From NCBI GenBank assembly GCA_003133245.1, contig PKWM01000023.1, positions 23,694-87,693 of the forward strand: a stretch of DNA of 64,000 nt, in the 5' to 3' direction. A program made the position numbers and the translations under genes. The DNA comes from Rhodoferax sp. GTDB taxonomy: Bacteria; Pseudomonadota; Gammaproteobacteria; Burkholderiales; Burkholderiaceae_C. Positions 18,272-28,216 of the stretch are shown here, piece by piece. The notes under the pieces are model-generated. The model had not been told where the DNA came from, did no database searches, and worked only from the letters and a program-made list of their open reading frames with translations. Every line of letters starts with the position of its first letter. Within the stretch, counting starts at the first letter, position 1.

Positions 18272-21200
18272 TCAATTGCGGTCTTGTTTGCGTGGACGGT
18301 GGGGCGCCACATAGACCTGCGGCGGAGTCTCGGCTGGAACCACGATCGGCGTTTTCTCAGGCACAGCAACTGGTGTTTCATCTGGTGCGACGAACAAAAC
18401 AGCGGGCGGCGTGACCGGCGGCCCGAGGGTCAGCAGTTGGGGTGGGATTTTGATCGATGCGACGACGGGCATCCAGGTCGGCATGACAACCCGCGACTTT
18501 ACAAGTGGCCTCTCATGTGACTCGTCCATTGGCGGCGTCACAGGAATGGCAACAACCGGTAGGGGTTCGCCAGGCGGCGTTTCAATCGGCGGTATCTCGG
18601 GCACGACAACAGGCGGCACTACAACCGGCGGTGGAACCAGCGGGATCACTGTGAATACACCATTGACATAGCCAATGGTGTAGTTGCTGGGCGTAAACGT
18701 GCCACCGGTGGCGTCGCTGGGCGTGATTACATACGGACTGCCCAGTACGGTGGCGGTCGCCACCTGGCCAGAGCTGGTCTCGGTGACGCTGCCTACGGTT
18801 TCACCGTTGACAAGACCTGCTATCGTGAAACCAGCAAGTGTGGCTGTCAGGCCTAAAACTTTTGTGATGTCATTCGCCGTCACCGTCAGCGGAGCCGGCG
18901 TCACCGCCAGCACGCCGTTGACATAGCCAATGACATAGTTGCTGGGCGTGAAGGTGCCCCCGGTGGCGGAGGTGGGCGTGATTACGTACGGACTGCCTGC
19001 TACCGGTGCCGTCGCCACCTGACCGGGGCTGGCCTCGGTGACGCTGCCTACGGTTTCACCGTTGACCAGCGCGGTCGTGGTGAATCCCGTCAATGCCGGT
19101 GTCTGGCCATAGACTTTGGTCACGTCGGAGGCTGTCACCGTCAGCGGAATCGGTGCCACCGTCACCGTGGCCGTGTGCGTGCCGCCAGTGAAGGTGTAGT
19201 TCGAGGCGGTGCCGGTGCCATCGGTCAGACCCAGCGTGTTCAGCGTCACCGCCTGCGACCCGGCCGCAACGCCCGTCAGCGGCACCGTGCCGCTGCCCGA
19301 GAGCAGCAGGTTTTCAGCACCGATGCCGGTGGTGATGGTGCCCGCCGTGCCGAAGGTCGAAGCCGCGAAGTTCAGCGTCGCGTCGTAGGCGCGCGTGCCG
19401 CTGAAGCTCACCGGTGCCGGAGTGATGTTGGCCGTTGCAGTCCCAGCACCAGGAGTAATCCCAAAAGGAGTAAAGAGGGCATAGCTATTAGTAGCGTCAG
19501 TAAGGGTATAGCTGGTAAAGGTGATTGGCTTGTTCGTTCCTACGTCCCCGGTACCATCGAAAAGGGCGCCAACAGTGGTTAATGATGCGCCGGAAGCGAC
19601 GCTTGATAGATCAGGTTTAAGTGAGTTGACGGTTGCCGTCCTGTCCGTGTTGCCGTTGTAGACTTTGTCGGTTCCCTGCGCGAATACCCACGCTTTCGCA
19701 TCCACCGTCACTGCTGTCACTAGCGCCGCAACTTTGTAAGCAGCTATTTCTGTGGCGGTATTGGTGTAACCATCCGGATTGAAGCGAATGGTCGTGGTGA
19801 TGGAGGCGCTTACTTTGCCTGGGGCCACGAATCTGACCGTCCCCGCGAGAACGCCGGGACCGGTGCCGTCGCTGTCGGCGTGCAGAAGCACGTTACCACC
19901 GGCGGCGCTGATCGCATCATTGACGAGCACATCATTGTTGGCGCGAAGAATCACGGAATTCGTGGCACCCCCACCGTCGGCGGTGACCGCAACGACACTT
20001 ACGTTATGTCCGGCACTCATGTCGATCACGGCACCAAGACCCGTGGCGGTGACTGCAGCAGTGGCGAGCACATCGTTTCCAGCGGTCATCTCGATCATGG
20101 AACCGTTATTGCTGAAGACGAGCGCGCCACCTACACCTACGTTCACGTTATTTCCAGCGATCAGCTTGAGCCCGGAACCAATGGCGTTGCCGGTGACTGC
20201 GGCATCGATGTTCACGTTATTTCCGGCGTTCAATGTGAGGATATGGGTCGGCCATGTCAGCGCGTCGGCTACAGTGATATTACCGGCACCGAGGCCGGCA
20301 CCTGCCGTGCTCACTGTTATGTTGGCCCCAATTAAAGCGTTTTGAAGATCGATGATTTGAAGTATCGATGTCGCAGCATTTGCGCCATTGTCTGCAAACG
20401 TGTTCGCTGTGTTTGTGTAAGTAGTGGTAGTAGGGCCAAGACTCTGAATCGTCACATCGGTCGGGTCGAGCAGCCACGTGCCACTCTTGCCGTACGGTGC
20501 GTTGGCGTTAATCTTTATTCCCGCCACATCCAGCCAAAGGCCGGACGTTTCGATCAAGCCGCCGTCGCCGCCCAGTGCGCCGCCGCGCGCCGAAATGCTG
20601 CCATAGGCGCGCGTCGAGTCGTTTGCCCACAGCACGACCTTGCCGCCGCTGCCATTGGTGATAGCGTCAGCAGTGATGGTGGAGTCCGCGCTCATGTAAG
20701 TCGCGGCGGCGTTCTGGATATTGGAGTTCTTGCCTTGGTAGTCGCCGCCGATCAGCACGGTTCCGCCGCCTGCGTCGCCGGAGGCATTGATGTGCCCGCC
20801 GAACAGGCCGACGTGGTGGCCCGTAGCCGTAACGCTGCCGCCGGTCTGCTCCGCGCCGGTGCCAGAAACATCCAGCGTACCGCCCACGTTCAAAGTACCG
20901 CTTTGCATGTCACCCATCAGCCGGATCGTGCCGTTGCGGTTCTCAATCGTCTGCGCCTGGATAACACCGGTATTGTTCACCGCGCTCTGCAACAGGCTGC
21001 CAGCCGCCTGCGCGGTCAGCAATACTTGTCCACCATCGGCCTGGATCAGGCCACCGTTTTGTACCAGCGCGTTCACTGCGCCCTGGTTTACCGTCACGTT
21101 AAGCAGACCGTCACCCGCCACGTCGAGCGTGATGGCGTTGCCGGCAGCCAGTGCCACGCTGCCGAGTCTGGCCCGAATCACGCCGTTGTTGGTGACGTTG

Positions 21201-21817
21201 GCACCCAGCAACGCGACATAGCCGCCGTCGGCGTTGATGTTGCCCTGATTGACGACTGCGCCGCTGCCGACACCGGCAAATTTGTAGTTGCCGGCCATGA
21301 AGTCACTGTCGGTGAGGTTCAGGCTGGAGGCCACCAGACCGCCAACATTGACCGAGGCGCCGTTGCCGAACAGGATGCCGTTCGGATTGAGCAAGAACAC
21401 TTTGCCGTTGGCGCTCAAGCTGCCCAGAATGCTCGAAGGATCCGAGCCCAGCACCCGGTTGAGTGCGACTGAGTTGCTGTTGGGCTGCATGAACTGGACC
21501 GCCTCGCCCAGGCCGATGTTGAAGCTCTGCCAGTTGATCGCCACACTCTGGCTAGCCTGGGTGATGACCGTGCTGCCTGGTCCATTGGTGATGCTGGCGC
21601 TGCCAGCCGACACGGCGCCGCTGGTGGGCGCGGCGTAGTTGCTGGCACCAAATGCCAGCATCACGGAGACGGCGAGCGCCTTGAGGGCAAAGCAGGAACT
21701 AGCACCTTTGGCGAAACTGCCCGACGAGGTTTTCTTGCCTGCGCTTCTGGCGTTTTCGGGCACCGCTACAAAGGTGCCAGTGCTGTCGTTCAAGATCGAT
21801 CGGTAGATGCTGTTCAT
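18272..21817 (-). CDS. Filamentous-haemagglutinin-type adhesin with MBG repeats
   Basis: A 1181-residue secreted protein. It starts with a long two-part signal of the ESPR type (MNSIYRSILND ... VSVMLAFGASNYA), then a two-partner-secretion domain with NPNGILFGNGASVNVGG and a parallel beta-helix rich in N/G/V. YDG-like segments (VYNGNTDRTATV, RAYDATLNFAAS) follow, then two MBG-type repeats of 85 residues each, and a proline-rich tail of about 130 residues (PPVVVPPVVVPEIPP). I chose the ATG at 21817 because GGAG lies 10 nt upstream; a longer in-frame reading has no signal peptide. No TpsB/FhaC transporter gene is in the window. Role in adhesion or aggregation is inferred. Confidence 0.85.
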   Translation of the reverse strand: MNSIYRSILNDSTGTFVAVPENARSAGKKTSSGSFAKGASSCFALKALAVSVMLAFGASNYAAPTSGAVSAGSASITNGPGSTVITQASQSVAINWQSFNIGLGEAVQFMQPNSNSVALNRVLGSDPSSILGSLSANGKVFLLNPNGILFGNGASVNVGGLVASSLNLTDSDFMAGNYKFAGVGSGAVVNQGNINADGGYVALLGANVTNNGVIRARLGSVALAAGNAITLDVAGDGLLNVTVNQGAVNALVQNGGLIQADGGQVLLTAQAAGSLLQSAVNNTGVIQAQTIENRNGTIRLMGDMQSGTLNVGGTLDVSGTGAEQTGGSVTATGHHVGLFGGHINASGDAGGGTVLIGGDYQGKNSNIQNAAATYMSADSTITADAITNGSGGKVVLWANDSTRAYGSISARGGALGGDGGLIETSGLWLDVAGIKINANAPYGKSGTWLLDPTDVTIQSLGPTTTTYTNTANTFADNGANAATSILQIIDLQNALIGANITVSTAGAGLGAGNITVADALTWPTHILTLNAGNNVNIDAAVTGNAIGSGLKLIAGNNVNVGVGGALVFSNNGSMIEMTAGNDVLATAAVTATGLGAVIDMSAGHNVSVVAVTADGGGATNSVILRANNDVLVNDAISAAGGNVLLHADSDGTGPGVLAGTVRFVAPGKVSASITTTIRFNPDGYTNTATEIAAYKVAALVTAVTVDAKAWVFAQGTDKVYNGNTDRTATVNSLKPDLSSVASGASLTTVGALFDGTGDVGTNKPITFTSYTLTDATNSYALFTPFGITPGAGTATANITPAPVSFSGTRAYDATLNFAASTFGTAGTITTGIGAENLLLSGSGTVPLTGVAAGSQAVTLNTLGLTDGTGTASNYTFTGGTHTATVTVAPIPLTVTASDVTKVYGQTPALTGFTTTALVNGETVGSVTEASPGQVATAPVAGSPYVITPTSATGGTFTPSNYVIGYVNGVLAVTPAPLTVTANDITKVLGLTATLAGFTIAGLVNGETVGSVTETSSGQVATATVLGSPYVITPSDATGGTFTPSNYTIGYVNGVFTVIPLVPPPVVVPPVVVPEIPPIETPPGEPLPVVAIPVTPPMDESHERPLVKSRVVMPTWMPVVASIKIPPQLLTLGPPVTPPAVLFVAPDETPVAVPEKTPIVVPAETPPQVYVAPHRPRKQDRN
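18641..19150 (-). repeat. Two tandem 255-bp MBG-domain repeats within the adhesin
   Basis: 18641-18895 and 18896-19150 align at an offset of exactly 255 bp (TTGACATAGCCAATG recurs at 18663 and 18918). Each unit encodes a domain containing VNGETVGSVTE and GGTFTPSNY. The high nucleotide identity suggests recent duplication or recombination between the units. Confidence 0.85.
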
Positions 21818-22408
21818 GGGATCACTCCGCGAATCCTTAGGCGCTTTCGATGCAAGCTCTCGTGTCGGGACAAACCGCCCAAAGCACTTTACGGCGTGAA
21901 CCCAGAATCGATCTGACGTATCCGGCGGACTGACGTCGCCACCTCTTGCGGCGCCGAAGTTGACATTGCGAGAAATCCCAGTCGCCATACTGATGCAGGC
22001 ACCGGATGTTGTCGGTGCGATAACGCACATAGCGAAGCGTCACGCCGCGCGCATTGTTGTGCTATTAAATAGATAGTTTCTTACCTACTTCCTGCGTGGG
22101 CTGGTAGTCGATTTCGTTGTGATAGTTGCCGGACAGTGAAGCATCGACGGCATAAGCGTGTCATCGCTCAGATTGACTCGGCGATTGCCCGCACACTGGG
22201 TTTTCTTAAACAAGCTGAGAACGCACATGAACACCGATGCACAAACGGGGCCAGCCGTGGACGCCAACCCCGAGCGTGAGCCCACGATCAGTTTTGCGCA
22301 GTTCCATGACGATGCCAAAGACGGCGTCGTGGCCGTGGACGGCCAATTGGGTAGTGATACAAAGAAGTCGGAGCACGAAACCGTGCCCCGGGCGGCAACA
22401 GAGTCCAC
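21818..22408 (-). other. Long upstream region of the adhesin gene, no gene recognised
   Basis: About 590 bp between the adhesin start and an IS91-type scrap. Short overlapping frames exist on both strands (for example 22158-22475 plus) but none has a recognisable family or a convincing ribosome binding site. I looked for GEMM-type riboswitch blocks before the adhesin and did not find them. Confidence 0.4.
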
Positions 22409-22510
22409 AGTAATAAACACTATCAGGCGCATCTGCCCGCCGCATATTGGGCACAGCAGCGGAAAAACCTCGTAAATGCGAGCGATCAAAACCGCCCAAA
22501 GGTAGTGGAC
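22409..22510 (-). mobile_element. C-terminal scrap of an IS91-family transposase
   Basis: The minus strand encodes a 34-residue stretch beginning VHYLWAVLIARIYEV and continuing FPLLCPICGGQMRLIVFIT, the well-conserved CxxCGGQMRLI region near the C-terminus of IS91/IS801-type transposases. A stop codon (TAA) precedes it in frame and the similarity ends right after FIT. The region 22511-22616 up to the ubiD stop holds nothing else recognisable. Confidence 0.72.
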
Positions 22511-22616
22511 TTATATTCAGCTTTATGCATTTGCGGTGCTGTCAGAAGGTAGACCACTTACTCCTGAATTAATAGTAGTTTGCGCACATTCCACGGGCAT
22601 CAAAGCCCGATTTTCA

Positions 22617-24101
22617 TCACAAACCCAAGCTCTGCCAGACCTGCTCCACTTTGGCCGCGACCTCCGCGCTCATCGTCAATGGTCGCCCCCACTCACGGCT
22701 GGTCTCACCCGGCCATTTGTTCGTGGCATCAATCCCCATCTTGCTGCCCAGACCGCTTACCGGCGAGGCAAAGTCGAGGTAATCGATCGGCGTGTTGTCG
22801 GCCAGCAGCGCGTCGCGCGTCGGATCGACCCGGGTGGTGATGGCCCAGATCACATCTTTCCAGTCGCGGATGTTGATGTCGTCATCAACCACCACGATGA
22901 ACTTGGTGTACATGAACTGGCGCAGAAAACCCCAGATGCCAAACATGACGCGGCGCGCGTGGCCTGGGTAAGCCTTCTTGATGCTGACCACGGCCAGACG
23001 ATAGCTACAACCCTCAGACGGCAAATAAAAATCGGTGATCTCGGGGTATTGACGCTGTAGCAGCGGCACAAACAATTCATTCAAAGCCAGCGCCAGCATG
23101 GCGGGCTCGTCGGGCGGTTTGCCGGTGTAGGTGGAGTGGTAAATGGGCTCGCGCCGCATCGTGATGCGGTCGATGGTGAAAACCGGAAACTCGGCTTGTT
23201 CGTTGTAGTAGCCGGTGTGGTCGCCAAACGGGCCTTCGAGCGCGTGCTCAAAGCCGCTGGCGTGTTTGGCATCGGGATTGATGTGGCCTTCCAAAACAAT
23301 TTCAGCATAAGCGGGCACGCGCAATTCGCTGCCCTGGGCTTTGACCACCTCGGTGCGGCTGCCGCGCAACAGCCCGGCAAACTGGTATTCCGACAAACTG
23401 TCGGGCACCGGCGTGACGGCACCCAGGATGGTGGCCGGATCGGCGCCGAGGGCCACGCACACCGGGTAGGGCTGGCCGGGGTTGGCGGCACCATGCTCGC
23501 GGAAATCAAGCGCGCCACCGCGCTGCGCCAGCCAGCGCATGATGACCTGGTTGCGGGTCAAGACCTGTTGGCGGTAGATGCCCAGGTTTTGTCGCGTCTT
23601 GTTGGGTCCCTTGGAGATCACCAGGCCCCAGGTGATGAGCGGCGCCACATCGCCCGGCCAGCAGTGCTGCACCGGCAACTTTGCCAGATCGACATCAGCG
23701 CCTTCCCACACCACTTCCTGGCACGGTGCGCTGCTGAGCTCTTTGGGTGCCATATTCCAGAGCGTTTTGACCATGCTGCTCAGGCCGACCAGTTCCTTGA
23801 AACCCTTGGGCGCTTCGGGTTCCTTCAGGCTGGCGAGCAAATGACCAAACTGGCGCAATTCACTTACATCGTTGACCCCCATGCCCAGAGCGACGCGGCG
23901 CGTGCTGCCAAACAAGTTGCCCAGCACCGGCATGCTGTGGCCCGTGGGATGCTCGAACAGCAAAGCCGGACCACCAGCGCGCAAGGCGCGGTCGCACAGG
24001 GCGGTCATTTCCAGATCAGGCGAAACCTCAGCCTGGACACGCTTCAATTCGCCCAATTGCTCCAGTTGGGCGATGAAGCCTCTCAGATCACGGTGGGCCA
24101 T
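22617..24101 (-). CDS. ubiD: 4-hydroxy-3-polyprenylbenzoate decarboxylase UbiD
   Basis: A 494-residue prenyl-FMN-dependent decarboxylase of ubiquinone synthesis. Family features: [20 protein letters not shown] at the N-terminus, [19 protein letters not shown] in the middle, and [20 protein letters not shown] near the end. Full length. I place the start at the ATG at 24101 (MAHRDLRG); a TTG 9 nt upstream overlaps the ubiT stop. It is the last gene of the ubiU-V-T-D unit, putting the decarboxylation step with the O2-independent hydroxylation genes. Part of its 3' end is duplicated at 15242-15333. Confidence 0.95.
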   Translation of the reverse strand: MAHRDLRGFIAQLEQLGELKRVQAEVSPDLEMTALCDRALRAGGPALLFEHPTGHSMPVLGNLFGSTRRVALGMGVNDVSELRQFGHLLASLKEPEAPKGFKELVGLSSMVKTLWNMAPKELSSAPCQEVVWEGADVDLAKLPVQHCWPGDVAPLITWGLVISKGPNKTRQNLGIYRQQVLTRNQVIMRWLAQRGGALDFREHGAANPGQPYPVCVALGADPATILGAVTPVPDSLSEYQFAGLLRGSRTEVVKAQGSELRVPAYAEIVLEGHINPDAKHASGFEHALEGPFGDHTGYYNEQAEFPVFTIDRITMRREPIYHSTYTGKPPDEPAMLALALNELFVPLLQRQYPEITDFYLPSEGCSYRLAVVSIKKAYPGHARRVMFGIWGFLRQFMYTKFIVVVDDDINIRDWKDVIWAITTRVDPTRDALLADNTPIDYLDFASPVSGLGSKMGIDATNKWPGETSREWGRPLTMSAEVAAKVEQVWQSLGL

Positions 24102-24106
24102 GATGC

Positions 24107-24604
24107 TCAACGCGGTGAGCGCCCTGCCCCGAAACGCTGGCGCAGGCGCGCCAACACCTGCGCGGGCTTGAACTGCTCCAGGTTGAACACCGGCAGTTCA
24201 ATCGCATCGAGCGTGTTCTTGACCAACAAGCCCAGCTCGGTGTCGCCCTCCATCGCCAGGCGACGGCTGAAAAACAAAGTGTCAGGATCTTCCTGGCGGC
24301 GTGCCAACAACAAAAAGTCGTGCGCGCTGGCACTGATGGTGAGGTCGGCCGCAGCCTTGTTTTGGCAGGCGGAAAAGCGGCCATTCAGCCATTCAAAGTC
24401 AAAAGTCCATTGGGTGTCGGTGACGCACAGGCGCAATTTTTTGCCCATCAGCATTTGCGTCACATCCGCTGCCAAATGCCGGGTCAATGCCAAATTCAAA
24501 CCGGTCACCAACATAAGCGAGCCCGGATAGGCGGGCAGATGCGACAAAAGTTGGCCAACCGGTTTGGGGAGCAAATACGGCGTAGCGTGCATGGTGGTTT
24601 TCAT
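24107..24604 (-). CDS. ubiT: SCP2-domain ubiquinone accessory factor UbiT
   Basis: A 165-residue protein with an SCP2 (sterol carrier) lipid-binding domain, about residues 25-130 ([32 protein letters not shown]). In E. coli UbiT is needed, with UbiU and UbiV, for O2-independent ubiquinone synthesis and is thought to hold prenylated intermediates. Here it directly follows ubiV (stop of ubiV and ATG region share base 24604) and precedes ubiD, which strongly supports the assignment. Confidence 0.88.
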   Translation of the reverse strand: MKTTMHATPYLLPKPVGQLLSHLPAYPGSLMLVTGLNLALTRHLAADVTQMLMGKKLRLCVTDTQWTFDFEWLNGRFSACQNKAAADLTISASAHDFLLLARRQEDPDTLFFSRRLAMEGDTELGLLVKNTLDAIELPVFNLEQFKPAQVLARLRQRFGAGRSPR

Positions 24605-25512
24605 TAATCTATTTGTTCACTCGTCATTGCGACTTGCTCCAACCCGGGCTTGCCGTACCAGTAGCCGTTGCAAGCCGCCGCGGGCATCAAGTCCGGCAGC
24701 GTTTGCATGGCATCCGTGGCGGTGGTTTTCTGGCTCAGAACCGCATGGAACAACTGAACGATCTCAGGAGTGTGCTGCGACTGCGGGCTGATACGCAGCA
24801 CATTGACGCCCATGTCATGCATGGCACCGAGTTCCGGCAGGAGGTTATAGACCCGCGCCGATTGAGTTTGCGTGCCGTTGAGCACCAGAAACTCTTCGCT
24901 TTCACGCGTTCGTAACAGCAAGCCGTCGGCGTAGTCGATGCAACTGAACTGGCAGTCATCTTTGGGCAGATTGCGGTAACGCGCGGTAAAGCAGCGCGCC
25001 GAATAAGCCAGCGGCATGCGGCCATAGGCAAACACCTCGGTTTGCACGCCCGCCGGGCGGCCCGCTTGCAGCAAGGCCAGATCGTCACGCCCCATCTCCA
25101 GCGGCATGACCCAGCGTTTGACACCCAAGGCTGCCATCCATTGCAGTGTGGGAGCGTTGTAAATATTGAGATGTGGCCCGGCCACAAAAGGCACTTTGCC
25201 CCCCAGACAATGCACCGCGCCCATGTCATTGGCTTCGACCATAAAGTCGCCGTTGGCAGCAATTTTGTGCAACACCGTCACATCGGCACCCGATTCAATC
25301 AACACCTGCGTCGAGAGCACCACTTCCTTGCCCGCCTCGCGCAAGACGGCAGCAATAGCGAGCCAATCGGCCAGGCGCAATTCATGGCGGCGCGAGCACA
25401 CGGTCTCGCCGAGATAAACAATATCGACCGGAGACTGCGCGATCGAATCGTAAAAAGCCAGCACTTCGGCGCGCGGCCAGTAATACAGCAAAGGACCGAG
25501 CGAGAGTTTCAT
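24604..25512 (-). CDS. ubiV: O2-independent ubiquinone hydroxylation protein UbiV (U32 family)
   Basis: A 302-residue U32-family protein. UbiU and UbiV form a complex with one [4Fe-4S] cluster each and hydroxylate the ubiquinone ring without O2, using prephenate as oxygen source in E. coli. Four candidate cluster cysteines are visible: [15 protein letters not shown], and two in [13 protein letters not shown]. The start is the ATG at 25512 ([13 protein letters not shown]), which forms an ATGA overlap with ubiU; the longer in-frame reading lies inside ubiU. Confidence 0.9.
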   Translation of the reverse strand: MKLSLGPLLYYWPRAEVLAFYDSIAQSPVDIVYLGETVCSRRHELRLADWLAIAAVLREAGKEVVLSTQVLIESGADVTVLHKIAANGDFMVEANDMGAVHCLGGKVPFVAGPHLNIYNAPTLQWMAALGVKRWVMPLEMGRDDLALLQAGRPAGVQTEVFAYGRMPLAYSARCFTARYRNLPKDDCQFSCIDYADGLLLRTRESEEFLVLNGTQTQSARVYNLLPELGAMHDMGVNVLRISPQSQHTPEIVQLFHAVLSQKTTATDAMQTLPDLMPAAACNGYWYGKPGLEQVAMTSEQID

Positions 25513-26573
25513 CATTTCCATGGCCTGTGATAAGCCCCGAGCGTGTGCTGCTGGCCTTCCGCGACCTTGTCCAGGTCGCTCATCCAGCCCGGTTTGGCCG
25601 AATAACGGTGCGGGTTGTCGCGGCAATTGTTGATCGCTTCGCGCCAGACCTTGGTGACCTGCGCCACATACGCGGGGCTGCGTTGGCGGCCTTCAATCTT
25701 GATGGCGCGCACGCCCATCCTCATCAGATCGGGCAGCAAGGAGAGCGTGTTGAGACTGGTCGGCTCCTCAATCGCGTAGTAATTCTTTTCATCTCCCACA
25801 TCAAAGCGGCCTTTGCACAGCGTGGGGTAACCCGCGTTCTCACCTGCGGCGTAACGGTCAATCAGGACGCCATTCAGACGCGACTCGCGGCCCTGCGGCG
25901 TTTCAACCCAACGCACCGCTTTGGGTGGCGAGCAGACGCCGTTGGTATTGGGCGCTTCACCCGTGGCATAACTCGAGAGCGCGCAGCGCCCTTCGACCAT
26001 CACACACAGGCTGCCAAAACCAAACACTTCGATTTCTACCGGTGTTTTTTCCAGCAACTGCTCGACCTGCGTGATCGACAGCACGCGCGGCAGCACGGCG
26101 CGCGCAATGCCGAAGTGCTGGTGATAAAAATTGAGTGCTTCATAGTTGGTGGCCGAGCCCTGCACCGACAGGTGCAAGCGCAAAGCTGGATGGTGTTTGA
26201 CGGCGTAGGCCATCAGGCCCGGATCAGCCAGAATGACCGCATCAACACCGCTCTGCGCTGCCAGGTCCAGGGCACTGCACCAGACTTGCGGGTTGGCGGC
26301 CTTGGGGTAGGTGTTGAGCGCCACAAACACTTTGCGACCGCGCTCATGGGCGTAGCGGATACCGCTGTTGACCGCCGCTTCATCAAAGTTCAGACCGGCA
26401 AAGTTGCGTGCGTTGGTGGCATCGCGAAAACCCAGATAAACACAATCGGCACCGTTGTCCACCGCCGCCTTGAGCGCCGGCAAGCTGCCGGCCGGGCAAA
26501 CCAGTTCCAGCGGCGCAGCAACAGGCGAAGCCAATGGTGGCACAAAGGAGCTGTTGGAGTTGGAATTCATCAT
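25512..26573 (-). CDS. ubiU: O2-independent ubiquinone hydroxylation protein UbiU (U32 family)
   Basis: A 353-residue U32-family protein, partner of UbiV. Motifs: [34 protein letters not shown], and the four candidate [4Fe-4S] cysteines in [18 protein letters not shown] and [10 protein letters not shown] prefer the ATG at 26573 (MMNSNSNSS) over one 39 nt upstream, since conserved homology starts near residue 20; no clear ribosome binding site distinguishes them. First gene of the operon. No FNR box was found in its 137-bp upstream gap. Confidence 0.9.
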   Translation of the reverse strand: MMNSNSNSSFVPPLASPVAAPLELVCPAGSLPALKAAVDNGADCVYLGFRDATNARNFAGLNFDEAAVNSGIRYAHERGRKVFVALNTYPKAANPQVWCSALDLAAQSGVDAVILADPGLMAYAVKHHPALRLHLSVQGSATNYEALNFYHQHFGIARAVLPRVLSITQVEQLLEKTPVEIEVFGFGSLCVMVEGRCALSSYATGEAPNTNGVCSPPKAVRWVETPQGRESRLNGVLIDRYAAGENAGYPTLCKGRFDVGDEKNYYAIEEPTSLNTLSLLPDLMRMGVRAIKIEGRQRSPAYVAQVTKVWREAINNCRDNPHRYSAKPGWMSDLDKVAEGQQHTLGAYHRPWK

Positions 26574-26615
26574 GGTTTGGGATTGAACACGTCTGTAGCC
26601 GAGAAAGTTCATTGG

Positions 26616-26634
26616 GCAGGGTTTTCAACCCTGC
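26616..26634 (-). terminator. Hairpin before ubiU, possible terminator of the M20 gene
   Basis: GCAGGGTT-TTC-AACCCTGC is a perfect 8-bp stem with a 3-nt loop between the M20 peptidase stop and the ubiU start. No T-run follows on either strand, so intrinsic termination is uncertain. Confidence 0.35.
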
Positions 26635-26709
26635 TTGGAGGCCTGGCAAGGCACACCAAATGCCATCAATTTTACCGCGAAAATGCCACCCATATCTTGA
26701 GGTCTGTGT

Positions 26710-28182
26710 TCAAGGTACTTGCGCAATCACTTGGGCCACGGCCGCTGTTAGTTTCTTGGCATAGGGCACGTGCAAAAACTCGTTGGGACCGTGCGCGTTG
26801 CTATTGGGACCGAGCACACCACAGACCATCATTTGCGCCTTCGGGAAACCGACCGAAAGCATGTTGATGAGCGGAATGGTCCCGCCCTGGCCGATGTACG
26901 CGCAAGGCGCATCGAAACTGCTTTGTGACGCGTTGCTGAGCGCCTGTTCAAACCACGCTGGTGCGCTCGGCGCGCTCCAACCCGTTGCGCTGTCCACTTC
27001 TTCAAAACTGACGCGGGCCTGGTACGGCGGATTGGCCTCGAGCAAAATTTTGAGCTGCTGCACGGCCTGCTCTGCATCGACCAGAGGCGGCAAACGCAAG
27101 CTGAGCTTGAGCGCCGTTGCGGGCCGCAACACATTGCCGGCATTCTTGAAATCAGGCAGACCCTCGGCACCGGTCACGCTCAAGGTCGCCGCCCAGGTGC
27201 GACTCAGCAAAGCCTGTAGTGGATCGTCGCTGGTCGGCAAAACAAAACTGGGGCTGCCAATACGCTCGTCATGTGCCCACGGGAAACGCCGGTACACCTC
27301 GTCCCCCAAAATCGCCGCCGTTGCTTGCGCCTGGAGCAGGCGCTCCGGCGGCACCTCACAATGAAATGCGCTGGGCAACAGTTTGCCGGTGCGGCTGTCT
27401 TCGAGGCGATTGAGCAGATGGCGCAGGATGCGAAAACTCGAGGGCACCAGCCCGCTGGCGTCGCCCGAATGCACGCCTTCGGTCAAGACCTCGACCTTGA
27501 GCACGCCGCTGGCCATGCCGCGCAAACTGTTGGTGAGCCAGAGCTGCTCGTAGTTGCCCGCGCCCGAGTCAAGACAAATAACCAGGCCGACATCGCCCAG
27601 GCGCGCACGCAAGGCGTCGATATAGGCCGACAAGTCAAACGAACCGCTTTCTTCGCAGGTTTCAATCAAACCCACAATGCGCGGGTGCGCCACCTGCTGG
27701 CTCTGGATTGCCGCAATGGCGGCAATGCTGGCGTAAACCGCGTAACCGTCATCGGCAGCGCCGCGACCATAGAGCTTGCCGTCTTGATATTTTGGCGTCC
27801 ACGGCCCCAGGTCGGCGCGCCAGCCCGTGAACTCGGGTTGTTTGTCAAGATGTCCGTACATCAGCACTGTCTGCCCGGATGCGGTCCTGGTTGAGTTAGT
27901 GCCCACTGCTCCGGCAAATGGCGCTACTTCAAAGAACAACACCGGCGTGCGGCCTTCAAGCCGAATGATTTCCAGGGTCAAGCCGGCAATCTTCTGCGCC
28001 TGGACCCAACTGGCGGCGTTGCGAACCACGGTATCGATGTAGCCATGCTGCACCCAATCCGCATCAAACATCGGCGACTTGGCCGGGATGCGGATGTAGT
28101 CTTCAAGCTGGTGGACGATGTCGTCGTCCCAAGCACGGCTCACCTGGCGCAGCGCCTGCACGGCGTTCAATACTGGCTTCAT
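26710..28182 (-). CDS. M20-family metallopeptidase (dipeptidase-like)
   Basis: A 490-residue zinc peptidase of the M20/ArgE/DapE family. Metal and catalytic motifs: YGHLDKQP (His ligand), GRGAADDGYA (bridging Asp), ETCEESGS (catalytic Glu and ligand), CLDSGAGNY (Asp ligand), and AHGPNEFLHVP near the C-terminus (His ligand). It probably cleaves dipeptides or acylated amino acids in the cytoplasm; no signal peptide is seen. It stands alone between metW and ubiU. The exact substrate cannot be read from the sequence. Confidence 0.88.
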   Translation of the reverse strand: MKPVLNAVQALRQVSRAWDDDIVHQLEDYIRIPAKSPMFDADWVQHGYIDTVVRNAASWVQAQKIAGLTLEIIRLEGRTPVLFFEVAPFAGAVGTNSTRTASGQTVLMYGHLDKQPEFTGWRADLGPWTPKYQDGKLYGRGAADDGYAVYASIAAIAAIQSQQVAHPRIVGLIETCEESGSFDLSAYIDALRARLGDVGLVICLDSGAGNYEQLWLTNSLRGMASGVLKVEVLTEGVHSGDASGLVPSSFRILRHLLNRLEDSRTGKLLPSAFHCEVPPERLLQAQATAAILGDEVYRRFPWAHDERIGSPSFVLPTSDDPLQALLSRTWAATLSVTGAEGLPDFKNAGNVLRPATALKLSLRLPPLVDAEQAVQQLKILLEANPPYQARVSFEEVDSATGWSAPSAPAWFEQALSNASQSSFDAPCAYIGQGGTIPLINMLSVGFPKAQMMVCGVLGPNSNAHGPNEFLHVPYAKKLTAAVAQVIAQVP

Positions 28183-28216
28183 GTGTGCTCCCTTTGGTAC
28201 TCGCGGAATGCGGTTT

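Noticed and set aside
17982..18275. 97-codon minus-strand frame between the MFS remnant and the adhesin
   Set aside because: No domain, odd composition rich in C, M and W, and it overlaps the start of the MFS remnant.
20342..21472. 376-codon plus-strand frame inside the adhesin gene
   Set aside because: Antisense to a clear TPS domain; composition rich in R, H and V as expected for a shadow frame.
21818..22080. Adhesin leader considered as a c-di-GMP riboswitch
   Set aside because: The conserved GEMM blocks (GCAAACC-like and ACGCAAAGCC-like) are absent on the minus strand.
22158..22475. 105-codon plus-strand frame near the IS91 scrap
   Set aside because: It runs antisense through the transposase scrap, has no ribosome binding site before its later ATG and no recognisable family.
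23136..24530. 464-codon plus-strand frame opposite ubiD and ubiT
   Set aside because: Shadow of two conserved genes; no family features or ribosome binding site.
26700..26720. CTTGA...TCAAG palindrome considered as an FNR box for ubiU
   Set aside because: Half-site spacing is 9 rather than 4 and it lies at the end of the M20 gene, so it does not fit the FNR consensus.
25527..26867. 446-codon plus-strand frame opposite ubiU
   Set aside because: Antisense to a protein with intact cluster cysteines; no domain seen.
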